Assembly (NCBI GenBank): GCA_002433675.1
Contig: DJIP01000081.1
Coordinates: 1-7,194 of the forward strand
DNA: 7,194 nucleotides
Source of the DNA: Halomonas halophila
GTDB taxonomy: Bacteria; Pseudomonadota; Gammaproteobacteria; Pseudomonadales; Halomonadaceae
Direction: 5' to 3'
The notes beneath the pieces were generated by a model. The model was not told the DNA's origin and did no database searches. It worked only from the letters and a program-made list of their open reading frames with translations. Below, in pieces: positions 1 through 6,402 of the stretch; the first letter of the stretch is position 1; each line of letters begins with the position of its first letter. The position numbers and the translations under genes are program-made.

Positions 1-88
1 TGAGCTGCGCACGGATGCCCTGGAGAACGCGCGCCGCGAGGCCGTGCGCCAGATGATCGACCGCCTGCGCGCCATCGAGGACGTCTGA
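1..88 (+). CDS. lptE: LptE, LPS-assembly lipoprotein (C-terminal end only)
   Basis: Only the last 28 codons are present; the reading frame enters at base 2 and stops with TGA at 86-88. The peptide begins ELRTDALENARREAVRQ and continues MIDRLRAIEDV. This amphipathic, arginine-rich helix with an 'AVRQ..xRL' pattern resembles the C-terminus of LptE. LptE plugs the LptD beta-barrel and helps insert lipopolysaccharide into the outer leaflet of the outer membrane. The strongest support is context: leuS-lptE-holA is a widely conserved gammaproteobacterial order, and a complete holA starts 7 bases after this stop. The fragment is too short for identification by sequence alone. Confidence 0.78.
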   Translation, partial: ELRTDALENARREAVRQMIDRLRAIEDV

Positions 89-95
89 TTCACCC

Positions 96-1157
96 ATGAA
101 GGTCTTTGCCGACAAGCTGCCGGATGCGCTATCCAAGTCCGTACCCCCTGTCATCATCGTCGCCGGTGATGAGCCTCTCCAGCATATGGAGGCCTGCGAC
201 CAGGTCAGGGCGCGTGCGCGCGAGTCGGGCGTCGAGGAACGTGAGGTGCTCCACGTTGAGGCCAACTTCGCCTGGGGCCGCCTCACCGAGTCCGCAGCGA
301 GTCTGTCGCTGTTCGCCTCGCGCAAGTTGATCGAACTGCGTCTGGGCAGTGCCAAGCCCGGCCAGGAAGGCGGAAAGGCACTCAAGGAGTACGCCGAACA
401 GGCACAGGGCAGCGACAACATCCTGCTGGTCAGCTGCGCCAAGCTCGACGCCCGCGAGCAGAAGAGCGCCTGGTTCAGGGCGCTCGACAAGCTGGGGCTG
501 TTCGTACCGGTGTGGCCAGTCGATGCTTCCCGCCTGGGCTTCTGGCTGAGAGACCGCGCCCAGCGCCATGGCCTGTCGATGTCGCTGGACGCCGCCCGGC
601 TGCTGGGAGAGCGCACCGAGGGCAATCTGCTGGCCGCCGACCAGGAACTGCAGAAGCTTGCCTTGATGCTCCCAGCCGGCGCCCAGGTATCACCCCGTGA
701 CGTCGCCGGCGGGGTCGAGAACAGCGCCCGCTACGACGTCTTCACCCTGGTCGATGCCTGCCTGAAAGCCGAGCGCGAGCGTGTCCTGCGCATCCTCGCG
801 GGACTGGCCGCCGAGGGTACCGAGCCGCCGATCATCCTGTGGGCCCTGACCCGCGAGATTCGCACCCTGCTGTCGCTGCATCAGCACCTGGACCAGGGCC
901 AGAGCTTCGAGCACGCCTGCAAGGCCCAGAAACCGCCCATCTTCGACCGTCGACGCCCTGCCTACCAGGAGGCCATCCGTCGCCTGCCACTCAAGCGCCT
1001 GCACAAGCTGCTGATGTTTGCCCAGCGCCTGGACCTGTCGATCAAGGGCGCAGCGGACCTGCCGCTGGAACAGGGCATCCAGGACCTGGCATTGACCCTG
1101 GCCGGTGGTCGTGGACTGCTGGCGGAAATGGCCTGGTCCTATCGCGTGGCGCAGTAG
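96..1157 (+). CDS. holA: DNA polymerase III subunit delta (HolA)
   Basis: Complete 353-residue protein, close to the 343 residues of E. coli HolA. Delta is the clamp-loader subunit that opens the beta sliding clamp. Visible family marks are the N-terminal 'VAGDEPL' (22-28, compare 'LLGNDPL' in E. coli), SLFASRK (71-77), which lies in the conserved beta-clamp-interacting region, EGNLLAADQELQKLAL (175-190), and NSARYDVFTLVDACL (209-223) opening the C-terminal collar domain. The N-terminal domain has the AAA+ fold but, as usual for delta, no Walker A motif is seen. The ATG at 96 is 7 bases after the lptE stop and gives the expected N-terminus (MKVFADKLPDAL). No strong Shine-Dalgarno is visible, so translation may depend on coupling to lptE. 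Assignment is firm. Confidence 0.96.
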   Translation: MKVFADKLPDALSKSVPPVIIVAGDEPLQHMEACDQVRARARESGVEEREVLHVEANFAWGRLTESAASLSLFASRKLIELRLGSAKPGQEGGKALKEYAEQAQGSDNILLVSCAKLDAREQKSAWFRALDKLGLFVPVWPVDASRLGFWLRDRAQRHGLSMSLDAARLLGERTEGNLLAADQELQKLALMLPAGAQVSPRDVAGGVENSARYDVFTLVDACLKAERERVLRILAGLAAEGTEPPIILWALTREIRTLLSLHQHLDQGQSFEHACKAQKPPIFDRRRPAYQEAIRRLPLKRLHKLLMFAQRLDLSIKGAADLPLEQGIQDLALTLAGGRGLLAEMAWSYRVAQ

Positions 1158-1198
1158 CCAACGATTTGCCAGCACTTCTCTGTCGCCTGCCATCTTCC

Positions 1199-1217
1199 GG
1201 CGCCAACCCCTGGCGCC
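1199..1217 (+). terminator. Hairpin after holA (possible weak terminator)
   Basis: A perfect 7-base-pair stem, GGCGCCA (1199-1205) with TGGCGCC (1211-1217), closes a 5-base loop (ACCCC). The flanks TCC and GGA can extend it past a one-base bulge. It lies 42 bases after the holA stop and before the next gene. No T-run follows, so it is not a classic intrinsic terminator; it could stabilise the 3' end or mark a rho-dependent end. The stem is GC-rich enough to fold. Confidence 0.4.
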
Positions 1218-1279
1218 AGGATGGGATAGGTCACCCTGGCCAATGGGGGTATTACCCTACGCAGCCCAGAGGCGGCGCG

Positions 1280-1285
1280 TAGAAT
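1280..1285 (+). promoter_or_regulatory. Candidate -10 box for the diguanylate cyclase gene
   Basis: TAGAAT at 1280-1285 matches the sigma-70 -10 consensus at five of six positions and sits 74 bases before the chosen ATG. No good -35 is found at normal spacing: the nearest TTACCC (1252-1257) is 22 bases away. This is a weak prediction. The 202-base gap after holA, with its hairpin, favours a separate promoter for the gene. Confidence 0.28.
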
Positions 1286-1359
1286 AGGGCAAGCACCTGC
1301 ATCATTACCTCTTGGGCGCCCAGCGCGTCTGGTCGCCAGCGACCGCGAGTGCCCCCATC

Positions 1360-2436
1360 ATGAACCGTGTCTTTCCGCTGGTTCTGGCCGCCGGCGTCAC
1401 CTTGCTATCGACCGCCAGTGCCCTGCTGTTGCTCGGCTACCTGAGCCAGGTGCGCCAACCCATGGGCGTTGTCCGCGACGCCCTGATCATAGAAATGGCA
1501 CGGTCACAGGAAGATGTGGCGAGAATCGCCTCACTCAAGCAGCTTGCCGGCTTCGACAACACGCCTCGGGCGCATGAGTTCACGCAAGTGGCCGATACCC
1601 TCCACCACCGTCTACGACTGCTGTCAGGCACCGCCACGCGACTGCCGGCCACGCAGAGGGACGCCGTGGTCGGCTACCTGGAGCGCGCCGAGCACTCGAT
1701 CAGCCTGCTCGCTTATCCACGGTTCTCTGATACGACCGCAGACACTGACGACACCTTGCGAGGGCTCGCCTCGACCATCGACGAACTTACCTCCTATCTG
1801 ATGGAGACCGAGTCGCACCAGCGCAAGCTCGATCGACGTCTGGCATTGGTGGCCACCATACTGACAGCCTTGGTGCTGATGGTCGGTATCGTGCTGTTTG
1901 TCGCCTTGCTGCGCCTGGAACGTCACAGCAATGCCCTGCATTACCTGGCGATGACCGACGACCTCACCCAGCTCTACAATCGTCGCCAGTGGCTCGACCA
2001 GGCCCCCCATCTGCTGGCCCTTCGGCGTCCAGCGGACAGCCCGGTGGCACTGATGCTGCTGGATCTGGATCACTTCAAGCGGATCAACGACGACTTCGGC
2101 CACCCCGCCGGCGACAAGGTACTGAAAGCCTTCGGCGTGATGCTCAAGCGCGTGGCCAGGCGCAGCGATCTGGCGGCGCGCCTGGGGGGCGACGAATTCG
2201 CCCTGCTGATGCCCCAGGCGGACGCCCGCAACGCCGAAACCGTCGGCGAACGGATCCGGCACGAAACCGAACACTTCGACCCGACCCAGCCGGCGGCCGG
2301 CGCCAACCTTACGGTCAGTATCGGTATCGCTGTCTCGAGTCATGCCGATGACGACTTCTCCTCCCTGTATCGGCGTGCCGACCAGGCGCTCTACCAGGCC
2401 AAGCAACAAGGACGCAATTGCATCCGCCTTGGCTAA
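1360..2436 (+). CDS. Membrane-anchored diguanylate cyclase (GGDEF domain)
   Basis: Predicted 358-residue enzyme making cyclic di-GMP from two GTP. Order of parts: transmembrane helix at about 4-26; periplasmic region at about 27-160, largely helical with no recognised fold; second transmembrane helix at about 162-184; a short linker; and the GGDEF domain from about 195 to the end. The substrate-binding stretch LDLDHFKRIND (about 234-244), the catalytic GGDEF (276-280; DNA 2185-2199) and an RxxD product-inhibition site, RRSD (267-270), exactly five residues before GGDEF, are all intact. An active, feedback-inhibited enzyme is therefore expected. I chose ATG 1360 because it places the hydrophobic helix at the N-terminus; a TTG at 1312 would add 16 residues. 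Neither start has a good ribosome-binding site. The signal sensed cannot be read from the sequence, and no EAL or PAS domain is present. Confidence 0.93.
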   Translation: MNRVFPLVLAAGVTLLSTASALLLLGYLSQVRQPMGVVRDALIIEMARSQEDVARIASLKQLAGFDNTPRAHEFTQVADTLHHRLRLLSGTATRLPATQRDAVVGYLERAEHSISLLAYPRFSDTTADTDDTLRGLASTIDELTSYLMETESHQRKLDRRLALVATILTALVLMVGIVLFVALLRLERHSNALHYLAMTDDLTQLYNRRQWLDQAPHLLALRRPADSPVALMLLDLDHFKRINDDFGHPAGDKVLKAFGVMLKRVARRSDLAARLGGDEFALLMPQADARNAETVGERIRHETEHFDPTQPAAGANLTVSIGIAVSSHADDDFSSLYRRADQALYQAKQQGRNCIRLG

Positions 2437-2442
2437 GGCCTG

Positions 2443-2475
2443 CCGGAAAAGTGCCTGCGCTCGTTAACTTTTCGG
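2443..2475 (+). other. Inverted repeat after the diguanylate cyclase gene
   Basis: GAAAAGT (2446-2452) pairs with ACTTTTC (2467-2473). Adding CC/GG past a bulged G gives nine pairs around a 14-base loop. It begins 7 bases after the TAA stop, in the position of a terminator. However, the stem is A/T-rich, the loop is long and no T-run follows it, so any terminator role is doubtful. Confidence 0.28.
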
Positions 2476-2503
2476 ACAAAGCCACGAGCAACCAACAACA
2501 TGC

Positions 2504-2533
2504 ATGAAATTCCTGTACCACCTTCGTTATACT
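2504..2533 (+). promoter_or_regulatory. Sigma-70-type promoter for the PA2779/PA2778/DUF488 operon
   Basis: TATACT at 2528-2533 matches the -10 consensus at five of six positions. It is preceded, with an 18-base spacer, by ATGAAA (2504-2509), which matches four of six -35 positions. Transcription would start near 2540, giving a leader of about 95 bases before the ATG at 2635. The local A/T enrichment against the GC-rich background and the position directly ahead of the operon support it. Confidence 0.55.
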
Positions 2534-2548
2534 CCAGTTGTCGCCAAC

Positions 2549-2578
2549 GCATCCGGCGGGCAGGATGCCCCTGGATGC
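2549..2578 (+). other. Leader inverted repeat with two alternative partners
   Basis: GCATCC (2549-2554) can pair with either of two identical GGATGC copies, at 2563-2568 (8-base loop) or at 2573-2578 (18-base loop). It lies just after the predicted transcription start, so the two hairpins would be mutually exclusive in the mRNA leader. The stems are only six base pairs and are well separated from the ribosome-binding site (2623-2629), so a regulatory role is speculative. Confidence 0.25.
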
Positions 2579-2634
2579 ATGTCGCCATCACCAAGGATCG
2601 AACAATTCCCGACACCATCAACAAGGAAGCCCCC

Positions 2635-3024
2635 ATGACTTCACGACTGCGCCGCCTGCTATGTACTGTTCTGATGCTGTGCCTGACCCTGGGCGCCGCC
2701 AGCGCCGGAGCCGCGACCTCGGTCCCGCTGGCCTCGACCAACGACGTGCTGGCCTCCCAGCAGAGCCAGGACGCCCGTGAACGCATCCACCAGGTGCTGG
2801 CCCGCGATGACGTACGCCAGCAACTCGAACTCCAGGGCGTCGATCCCAGCGAGGTCGAGGACCGCGTAGCCGCCCTGTCCGACGCCGAAGCTCAGCACAT
2901 GGCCGACCAGCTCGACCAGATGCCCGCCGGCGCGAGCGTCATTGGCGTGCTGTTCGCGGTTTTCGTCATCCTGCTGGTCACCGACATCCTGGGTCTGACC
3001 GACGTCTACCCGTTCACCCGCTAA
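2635..3024 (+). CDS. PA2779-family small exported membrane protein
   Basis: Predicted 129-residue protein of unknown function. It has an N-terminal signal sequence (basic start MTSRLRRLL, then a hydrophobic core and an Ala-rich cleavage region near 23-27), a charged helical middle (about 40-97, starting near QSQDARERIHQVLARDDVRQ), a hydrophobic segment at about 100-120, and a short tail. The ending VTDILGLTDVYPFTR and the 'DDVRQQLELQGVDP' and 'AALSDAE' segments match my memory of P. aeruginosa PA2779 and its relatives. I chose ATG 2635 because AAGGAAG (2623-2629) lies five bases upstream and the signal peptide then sits at the N-terminus; an in-frame ATG at 2500 lies upstream of the predicted promoter -10. 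It is first in an operon and stops 13 bases before the start chosen for the lipoprotein peptidase gene. Constant pairing with that peptidase suggests a joint envelope function (inference). Confidence 0.86.
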   Translation: MTSRLRRLLCTVLMLCLTLGAASAGAATSVPLASTNDVLASQQSQDARERIHQVLARDDVRQQLELQGVDPSEVEDRVAALSDAEAQHMADQLDQMPAGASVIGVLFAVFVILLVTDILGLTDVYPFTR

Positions 3025-3037
3025 GGACATGCGCGTG

Positions 3038-3982
3038 ATGCGCTCATTCGTCTCGAGCGCCCGCCTGGCGGGCGCTCTTTCGTTGGTGGTGTGGCTCACG
3101 GCCTGTGCCAGCGCCCCTGAGCTGGACCACAGCGTCACCGCGACACTGCCCCAACGCCAACTCCTCGAAGACGTCCCCTTTCACCCCCAGCGTGACTACC
3201 AGTGCGGCCCGGCCACACTGGCCATGGTGCTCAACCATGCAGGGGTCGATGTCGGCGTCGATCAACTGATCCCCGAGATCTACGTGCCCAGCCGCAAGGG
3301 CAGCTTCCAGCCCGAGATGCTGGCCGCCAGTCGCCGGCATGGACGAATCCCGTTCACTCTGGCGCCACGCTTCGCTTCGCTGCTCGAAGAAGTCGATGCC
3401 GGCCGTGCGGTGGTGGTACTGCAGAATCTGTCGCTACCGGCCTTCCCGCTGTGGCACTTCGCGGTGGTCAACGGCTACGATCTCGACAGCGAAGAGGTGT
3501 TGCTGCGCACCGGCGTCACCCGTCAGGACGCCACCGATTTCGGCCGATTCGACGCCACCTGGCAACGTTCCGAGCGTTGGGCCTTCGTGGCGCTGACGCC
3601 AGGGGAGCTGCCGGTGACGATTTCGCCCGACGTGGCCATTCAGGCGACCTCGGACTTCGAACGTGTACAGGGGCCAGAGCAAAGCCTGCCGGCCTGGCAA
3701 GCCCTGGTCGATCGTTTTCCCGAGGAGGCCATGGGCCACTTCGCCCTGGCCAACGCCTATCATGCGACGGGCCAGCCCCAAGCGGCCATCGATGCCTGGC
3801 GCAGCGCCGTTGCCAGGGATCCGTCTCTGGCACCGGCCTGGTTGAACCTGGGGCTTACACTGGCATCACAAGGAGATGACGAGGAGGCTCGAGAAGCGCT
3901 CAGGCGTGCGGCTTCGCTTGACGGGCCTTGGCAACAAAGCGCCAGGGAGGCGCTGAACGAACAGCAAGGAGGACATAGATGA
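3038..3982 (+). CDS. PA2778-family lipoprotein: C39-like cysteine peptidase with TPRs
   Basis: Predicted 314-residue lipoprotein. The signal peptide ends in the lipobox LTAC, with lipidated Cys23 followed by Ala, which favours outer-membrane sorting. A C39-like papain-fold domain spans about 45-190. Gln51 and nucleophile Cys56 lie in PQRDYQCGPATLAMVL, and the histidine is His140 in WHFAVVNGYD. The 'DP' that usually follows in C39 proteins is replaced by RTG. From about 215, three helical pairs resemble TPRs, the clearest being GHFALANAYHATGQPQAAI and the next repeat, APAWLNLGLTLASQGDDEEA. In-frame starts exist at ATG 3029, GTG 3035 and ATG 3038. The AAGGA at 3023-3027 is one base from 3029 but ten from 3038, so I prefer 3038. 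It follows the PA2779-like gene, and its TGA overlaps the next ATG. The substrate is unknown; there is no ABC exporter nearby, unlike bacteriocin-type C39 enzymes. Confidence 0.88.
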   Translation: MRSFVSSARLAGALSLVVWLTACASAPELDHSVTATLPQRQLLEDVPFHPQRDYQCGPATLAMVLNHAGVDVGVDQLIPEIYVPSRKGSFQPEMLAASRRHGRIPFTLAPRFASLLEEVDAGRAVVVLQNLSLPAFPLWHFAVVNGYDLDSEEVLLRTGVTRQDATDFGRFDATWQRSERWAFVALTPGELPVTISPDVAIQATSDFERVQGPEQSLPAWQALVDRFPEEAMGHFALANAYHATGQPQAAIDAWRSAVARDPSLAPAWLNLGLTLASQGDDEEAREALRRAASLDGPWQQSAREALNEQQGGHR

Positions 3983-4404
3983 GCTACGACATCGTGTTCA
4001 AGGGCATCTACCAGGCGCCCGAGCCCGACGATGGCGCCAGGGTGCTGATCGACCGCCTGTGGCCCAGGGGACGCAGACGCGAGTCCCTGGCGCTTACCGA
4101 CTGGTACCGGGAGGCCTCACCCAGCAATGCCCTGCGACGCCAGTACCAGCTCGAGGAAATCAGTTCCGGGGTGTTCGAGATTCGCTATCGCGGCGAGCTA
4201 CGCGACCATCCCGACCGGCTGTATCCGCTGATGCGTCTGGCCCGACGAGGCCGCCTGACGTTGCTGACCGCAGCACGTGATATCGACAGCACCCACCTGC
4301 CCGAGCTGCGCCAGCGCCTGCTCGAGGCCCTGCACCAGGAAGATCAGGAAGACGCCCTGCCGTCCTCGCCGCCTTGCTATGCCCACGAGAGCGGCCAGCA
4401 ATAA
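3979..4404 (+). CDS. DUF488 family protein (YeaO-like)
   Basis: Predicted 141-residue soluble protein. Family marks are ARVLIDRLWPRGRRRESL (about 20-37), the conserved 'VLVDRLWPRG' block, then DWYREASPSNALRRQY (about 41-56, usually 'W.kdvaPS..LR.w'), RYRGEL (about 70-75), and LLTAARDIDSTHLPEL (about 95-110, usually 'LLyaarD..hNhA'). The biochemical role of DUF488 proteins is not established as far as I know. The tail of about 25 residues (QEDQEDALPSSPPCYAHESG) goes beyond the usual 115-120 residues and looks disordered. The start is firm: AAGGAGG (3966-3972) lies six bases before an ATG that overlaps the upstream TGA (ATGA, 3979-3982), which implies translational coupling to the lipoprotein peptidase. 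Whether it shares a function with the two envelope proteins is unclear. Confidence 0.9.
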   Translation: MSYDIVFKGIYQAPEPDDGARVLIDRLWPRGRRRESLALTDWYREASPSNALRRQYQLEEISSGVFEIRYRGELRDHPDRLYPLMRLARRGRLTLLTAARDIDSTHLPELRQRLLEALHQEDQEDALPSSPPCYAHESGQQ

Positions 4405-4472
4405 GGTACCCGCCTTGATGCCAGCGCTGCCTAGCTTCCGCAGCAGGCGCCAATAGCCTGGCCCCAGACCAG

Positions 4473-4498
4473 AAAAGGTGCCCAAGGGCACCTTTTTT
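4473..4498. terminator. Bidirectional rho-independent terminator
   Basis: GGTGCC (4477-4482) and GGCACC (4487-4492) form a stem around CAAG. Six T residues (4493-4498) follow on the + strand, and AAAA (4473-4476) precedes it, which reads as a T-run on the - strand. It lies between the DUF488 gene (stop 4404) and the convergent sthA (stop 4518), so it can end both transcripts. Confidence 0.9.
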
Positions 4499-4517
4499 GT
4501 CGGTCGTGCTGGCCGGC

Positions 4518-5909
4518 TCAGAACACCCGATTGAGGCCATTCTGGGCGGCCACCCGGTAGGCCTCGGCCATGGTCGGATAGTTGAAGGTGGTGTTGACGA
4601 AGTACTTCAGCGTATTCGCCTCCCCTTCCTGCTGCATGATCGCCTGGCCGATATGCACGATCTCCGAGGCCTGGTCACCGAAGCAGTGGATGCCGTAGAT
4701 CTCCAGGGTGTCCTGATCGAACAAGATCTTGAGCATGCCGACGGTATCGCCGGTGATCTGGGCGCGAGCGGTGTCCTTGAAGAAGGCATGGCCGACCTCG
4801 TAAGGCACCTTGGCCTCGGTCAACTCGCGCTCGGTGCGACCAAAGGAGCTGATCTCGGGAATGGTGTATATCCCGGTGGGCACCTCGGTGACGTAGCGGA
4901 ATTCCCGGTCCAGCAGCTCGTCACAGGCGTTCAGCCCCTGATCGTAGGCGGCGCTGGCGAGACTCGGCCAGCCGACCACGTCGCCGGCGGCATAGATGTG
5001 GGGCAGCGCCGTGCGATAGTGCTCGTCGACCTGCAGCTGACCACGGCCGTTGGCGGTGAGACCGATGTTCTCGAGGCCCAGCTGGTCGGTATTGCCGGTG
5101 CGGCCGTTGGCCCACAGGAAGGCGTCTGCACGCAGTCGCTTGCCCGACTTCAGATGCACCGTGACGCCGTGTTCGTCACCCTCGACGCGCTCGTACTCCT
5201 CGTTGTGGCGGATCAACACACCATGCTTGCGCAGATGGTAGGACAGCGCATCGCTGATCTCGTCATCGAGGAAGGACAAGAGGCTACCGCGGTTGTTGAT
5301 CAGGTCCACCTTGAGCCCAAGCCCGGAAAAGATCGAGGCGTACTCACAGCCGATGACGCCGGCACCGAAGATGATCAGGGTACGCGGCGTGTGCTGCAGA
5401 CCAAGAATGGTATCGGAGCAGTAGATACGGGGGTGGCGAAAATCGATATCCGCCGGACGATAGGGACGTGACCCGGTAGCGATGATCACCTTGTCCGCCA
5501 CCAGCTCTTCCTGGTTTTCGCCACTGCCCCTGACCATCAGGGTGTTTTCGTCCTTGAAACGTGCGATCCCGTGATACAGGTCGATGCGATTGCGGGCGTA
5601 GAAGTTGGTGCGCATGGACACCTGCTGGTCGATGGTCACCCGGGAGCGTTCACGCACCTTGGGAAACGAGAACCAGCGCGGCTCGCCGATATCCCGGAAC
5701 ATGCTGTTGGTGTTGAACGACATGATCTGCCGGACCTGATGACGCAGTGCCTTGGAAGGGATGGTGCCCCAATGGGTGCAGTTGCCTCCGACCCGCGACT
5801 GCTTTTCGACTACCGCCACCCGCTTGCCGTGCTTAGCGGCATTGATTGCCGCGCTCTCGCCGGCGGGCCCGGTGCCGATCACCACCACATCATAGTTGTG
5901 GACTGCCAT
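4518..5909 (-). CDS. sthA: Soluble pyridine nucleotide transhydrogenase (SthA)
   Basis: Complete 463-residue flavoprotein, matching the usual length (about 465). SthA transfers hydride between NADPH and NADH in the cytoplasm without coupling to protons, mainly removing excess NADPH. Visible parts: FAD-binding GTGPAGES (12-19); the [17 protein letters not shown] block (41-57); ATGSRP (144-149); the NAD(P)-binding Rossmann motif GAGVIG (182-187); FAD-contacting AAGD (307-310); and a C-terminal dimerisation domain ending in [17 protein letters not shown]. The fold is that of the glutathione/lipoamide reductase family, but the second redox cysteine is Thr49 (C44-THWG-T49) and the catalytic HPT histidine is absent, as in E. 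coli SthA. This separates it from disulfide reductases. AGGAGAAGGAAG (complement of 5915-5926) lies five bases before the ATG. It is convergent with the DUF488 operon and downstream of nqrM. Confidence 0.97.
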   Translation of the reverse strand: MAVHNYDVVVIGTGPAGESAAINAAKHGKRVAVVEKQSRVGGNCTHWGTIPSKALRHQVRQIMSFNTNSMFRDIGEPRWFSFPKVRERSRVTIDQQVSMRTNFYARNRIDLYHGIARFKDENTLMVRGSGENQEELVADKVIIATGSRPYRPADIDFRHPRIYCSDTILGLQHTPRTLIIFGAGVIGCEYASIFSGLGLKVDLINNRGSLLSFLDDEISDALSYHLRKHGVLIRHNEEYERVEGDEHGVTVHLKSGKRLRADAFLWANGRTGNTDQLGLENIGLTANGRGQLQVDEHYRTALPHIYAAGDVVGWPSLASAAYDQGLNACDELLDREFRYVTEVPTGIYTIPEISSFGRTERELTEAKVPYEVGHAFFKDTARAQITGDTVGMLKILFDQDTLEIYGIHCFGDQASEIVHIGQAIMQQEGEANTLKYFVNTTFNYPTMAEAYRVAAQNGLNRVF

Positions 5910-5971
5910 CGTGTCTTCCTTCTCCTGGAAACCGACCCGGATGCGATTTGCCGGGTACTGCTTATCATGAG

Positions 5972-5995
5972 GACGGCGCCTCGAGAGGCGCCGTC
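5972..5995 (-). terminator. Strong hairpin between nqrM and sthA
   Basis: A perfect ten-base-pair stem, GACGGCGCCT (5972-5981) with AGGCGCCGTC (5986-5995), closes a CGAG tetraloop. On the - strand it lies 28 bases after the nqrM stop and about 60 bases before the sthA start. No T-run follows it on the - strand, so it is either an imperfect terminator or a processing or stabilising structure that sets nqrM and sthA transcript levels apart. Confidence 0.5.
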
Positions 5996-6023
5996 ATGGT
6001 CAGGGGGGCGTCGATACCGCCGC

Positions 6024-6281
6024 TCAGCGACGGGTCGCGTCGTAGCCCAGGTCCAGGCCGCGATTCTCGTCGGATTGGCGGCGCTGACTGGTGGCGCGCT
6101 TCTTCGACTCTTCCTCGCACACCTCATCCTTGCCACCGCAGATCTCGCAGCCATCCTTCAAGCCTAGCTGGTTAAGCCCGCCGCAGGAGCCGGCGATGGG
6201 CTTGCGGCCGAGAATGACACCGATCGCCATGGCGCCGATGATCAGCAGCATGGCACCGAAAACGATAAGGTAGATGGTCAT
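6024..6281 (-). CDS. nqrM: Na+-NQR maturation protein NqrM
   Basis: Predicted 85-residue membrane protein. One transmembrane helix covers about 4-24 (from YLIVFGAMLL to AIGVIL). It is followed by RKPIAGSCGGLNQLGLKDGC and a cluster of four cysteines (33, 45, 48, 55), then a highly charged tail. The 'GRKPIxGSCGGL' block and Cys cluster are the hallmark of NqrM (DUF539). In Vibrio, NqrM is needed to assemble an active Na+-NQR, apparently by delivering iron to the site between NqrD and NqrE. I chose the ATG complementary to 6279-6281 because GAGGAG (complement of 6288-6293) lies six bases upstream; an open frame continues further upstream but lacks such a signal and reads into non-conserved sequence. 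nqrF lies upstream on the same strand, which fits the role, but a terminator and 355 bases separate the two. Confidence 0.93.
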   Translation of the reverse strand: MTIYLIVFGAMLLIIGAMAIGVILGRKPIAGSCGGLNQLGLKDGCEICGGKDEVCEEESKKRATSQRRQSDENRGLDLGYDATRR

Positions 6282-6314
6282 GATGGACTCCTCGCTGGAT
6301 GGGGCGGGATGGCT

Positions 6315-6370
6315 CTGGTCACTTTCTCGCGAACACTTTCTTGCGAACACTATGTCGCGAACACCATCGC
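6315..6370. repeat. 14-base tandem repeat in the nqrM upstream region
   Basis: GCGAACAC occurs at 6329-6336, 6343-6350 and 6357-6364, exactly 14 bases apart. The six bases after each copy are related but diverged (TTTCTT, TATGTC, CATCGC). A degenerate fourth unit at 6315-6328 keeps CACTTTCT. The array ends about 34 bases before the nqrM start on the - strand, where it would read as GTGTTCGC repeats in the leader or promoter. It could be a small tandem duplication or a set of protein-binding sites. Confidence 0.75.
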
Positions 6371-6384
6371 CTGCCTTTCTTCCA

Positions 6385-6402
6385 TTGGACAGCGGTTGGA
6401 CA
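6385..6402. repeat. Direct repeat TTGGACA spaced by 11 bases
   Basis: TTGGACA occurs at 6385-6391 and again at 6396-6402, about one helical turn apart. It lies in the non-coding gap upstream of nqrM, just beyond the 14-base repeats. The spacing would suit a protein bound to one DNA face, but two copies of a 7-mer could also arise by chance. The rest of the 355-base gap (6282-6636) shows no credible gene. Confidence 0.4.

Noticed and set aside
690..1193. 167-codon - strand open frame opposite holA
   Set aside because: It is a shadow of the holA coding frame with no start signal or recognisable domain.
1624..2409. 261-codon - strand open frame opposite the diguanylate cyclase
   Set aside because: It is antisense to the GGDEF domain, is rich in Gln, His and Gly as expected from the reverse of GC-rich coding DNA, and resembles no known family.
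2500..2634. N-terminal extension of the PA2779-like protein by 45 residues
   Set aside because: Its ATG lies upstream of the predicted -10 box, and it would bury the signal sequence behind a non-hydrophobic leader; ATG 2635 has a good ribosome-binding site.
4497..5471. Long + strand open frame of 324 codons opposite sthA
   Set aside because: It is fully antisense to a firmly identified sthA, its product is low-complexity in the style of a GC-rich shadow frame, and it begins inside the terminator region with no ribosome-binding site.
4518..5909. Mercuric, glutathione or lipoamide reductase instead of SthA
   Set aside because: The redox-active disulfide partner is Thr49 and the catalytic C-terminal histidine motif is missing, while the [14 protein letters not shown] and [10 protein letters not shown] blocks are typical of SthA.
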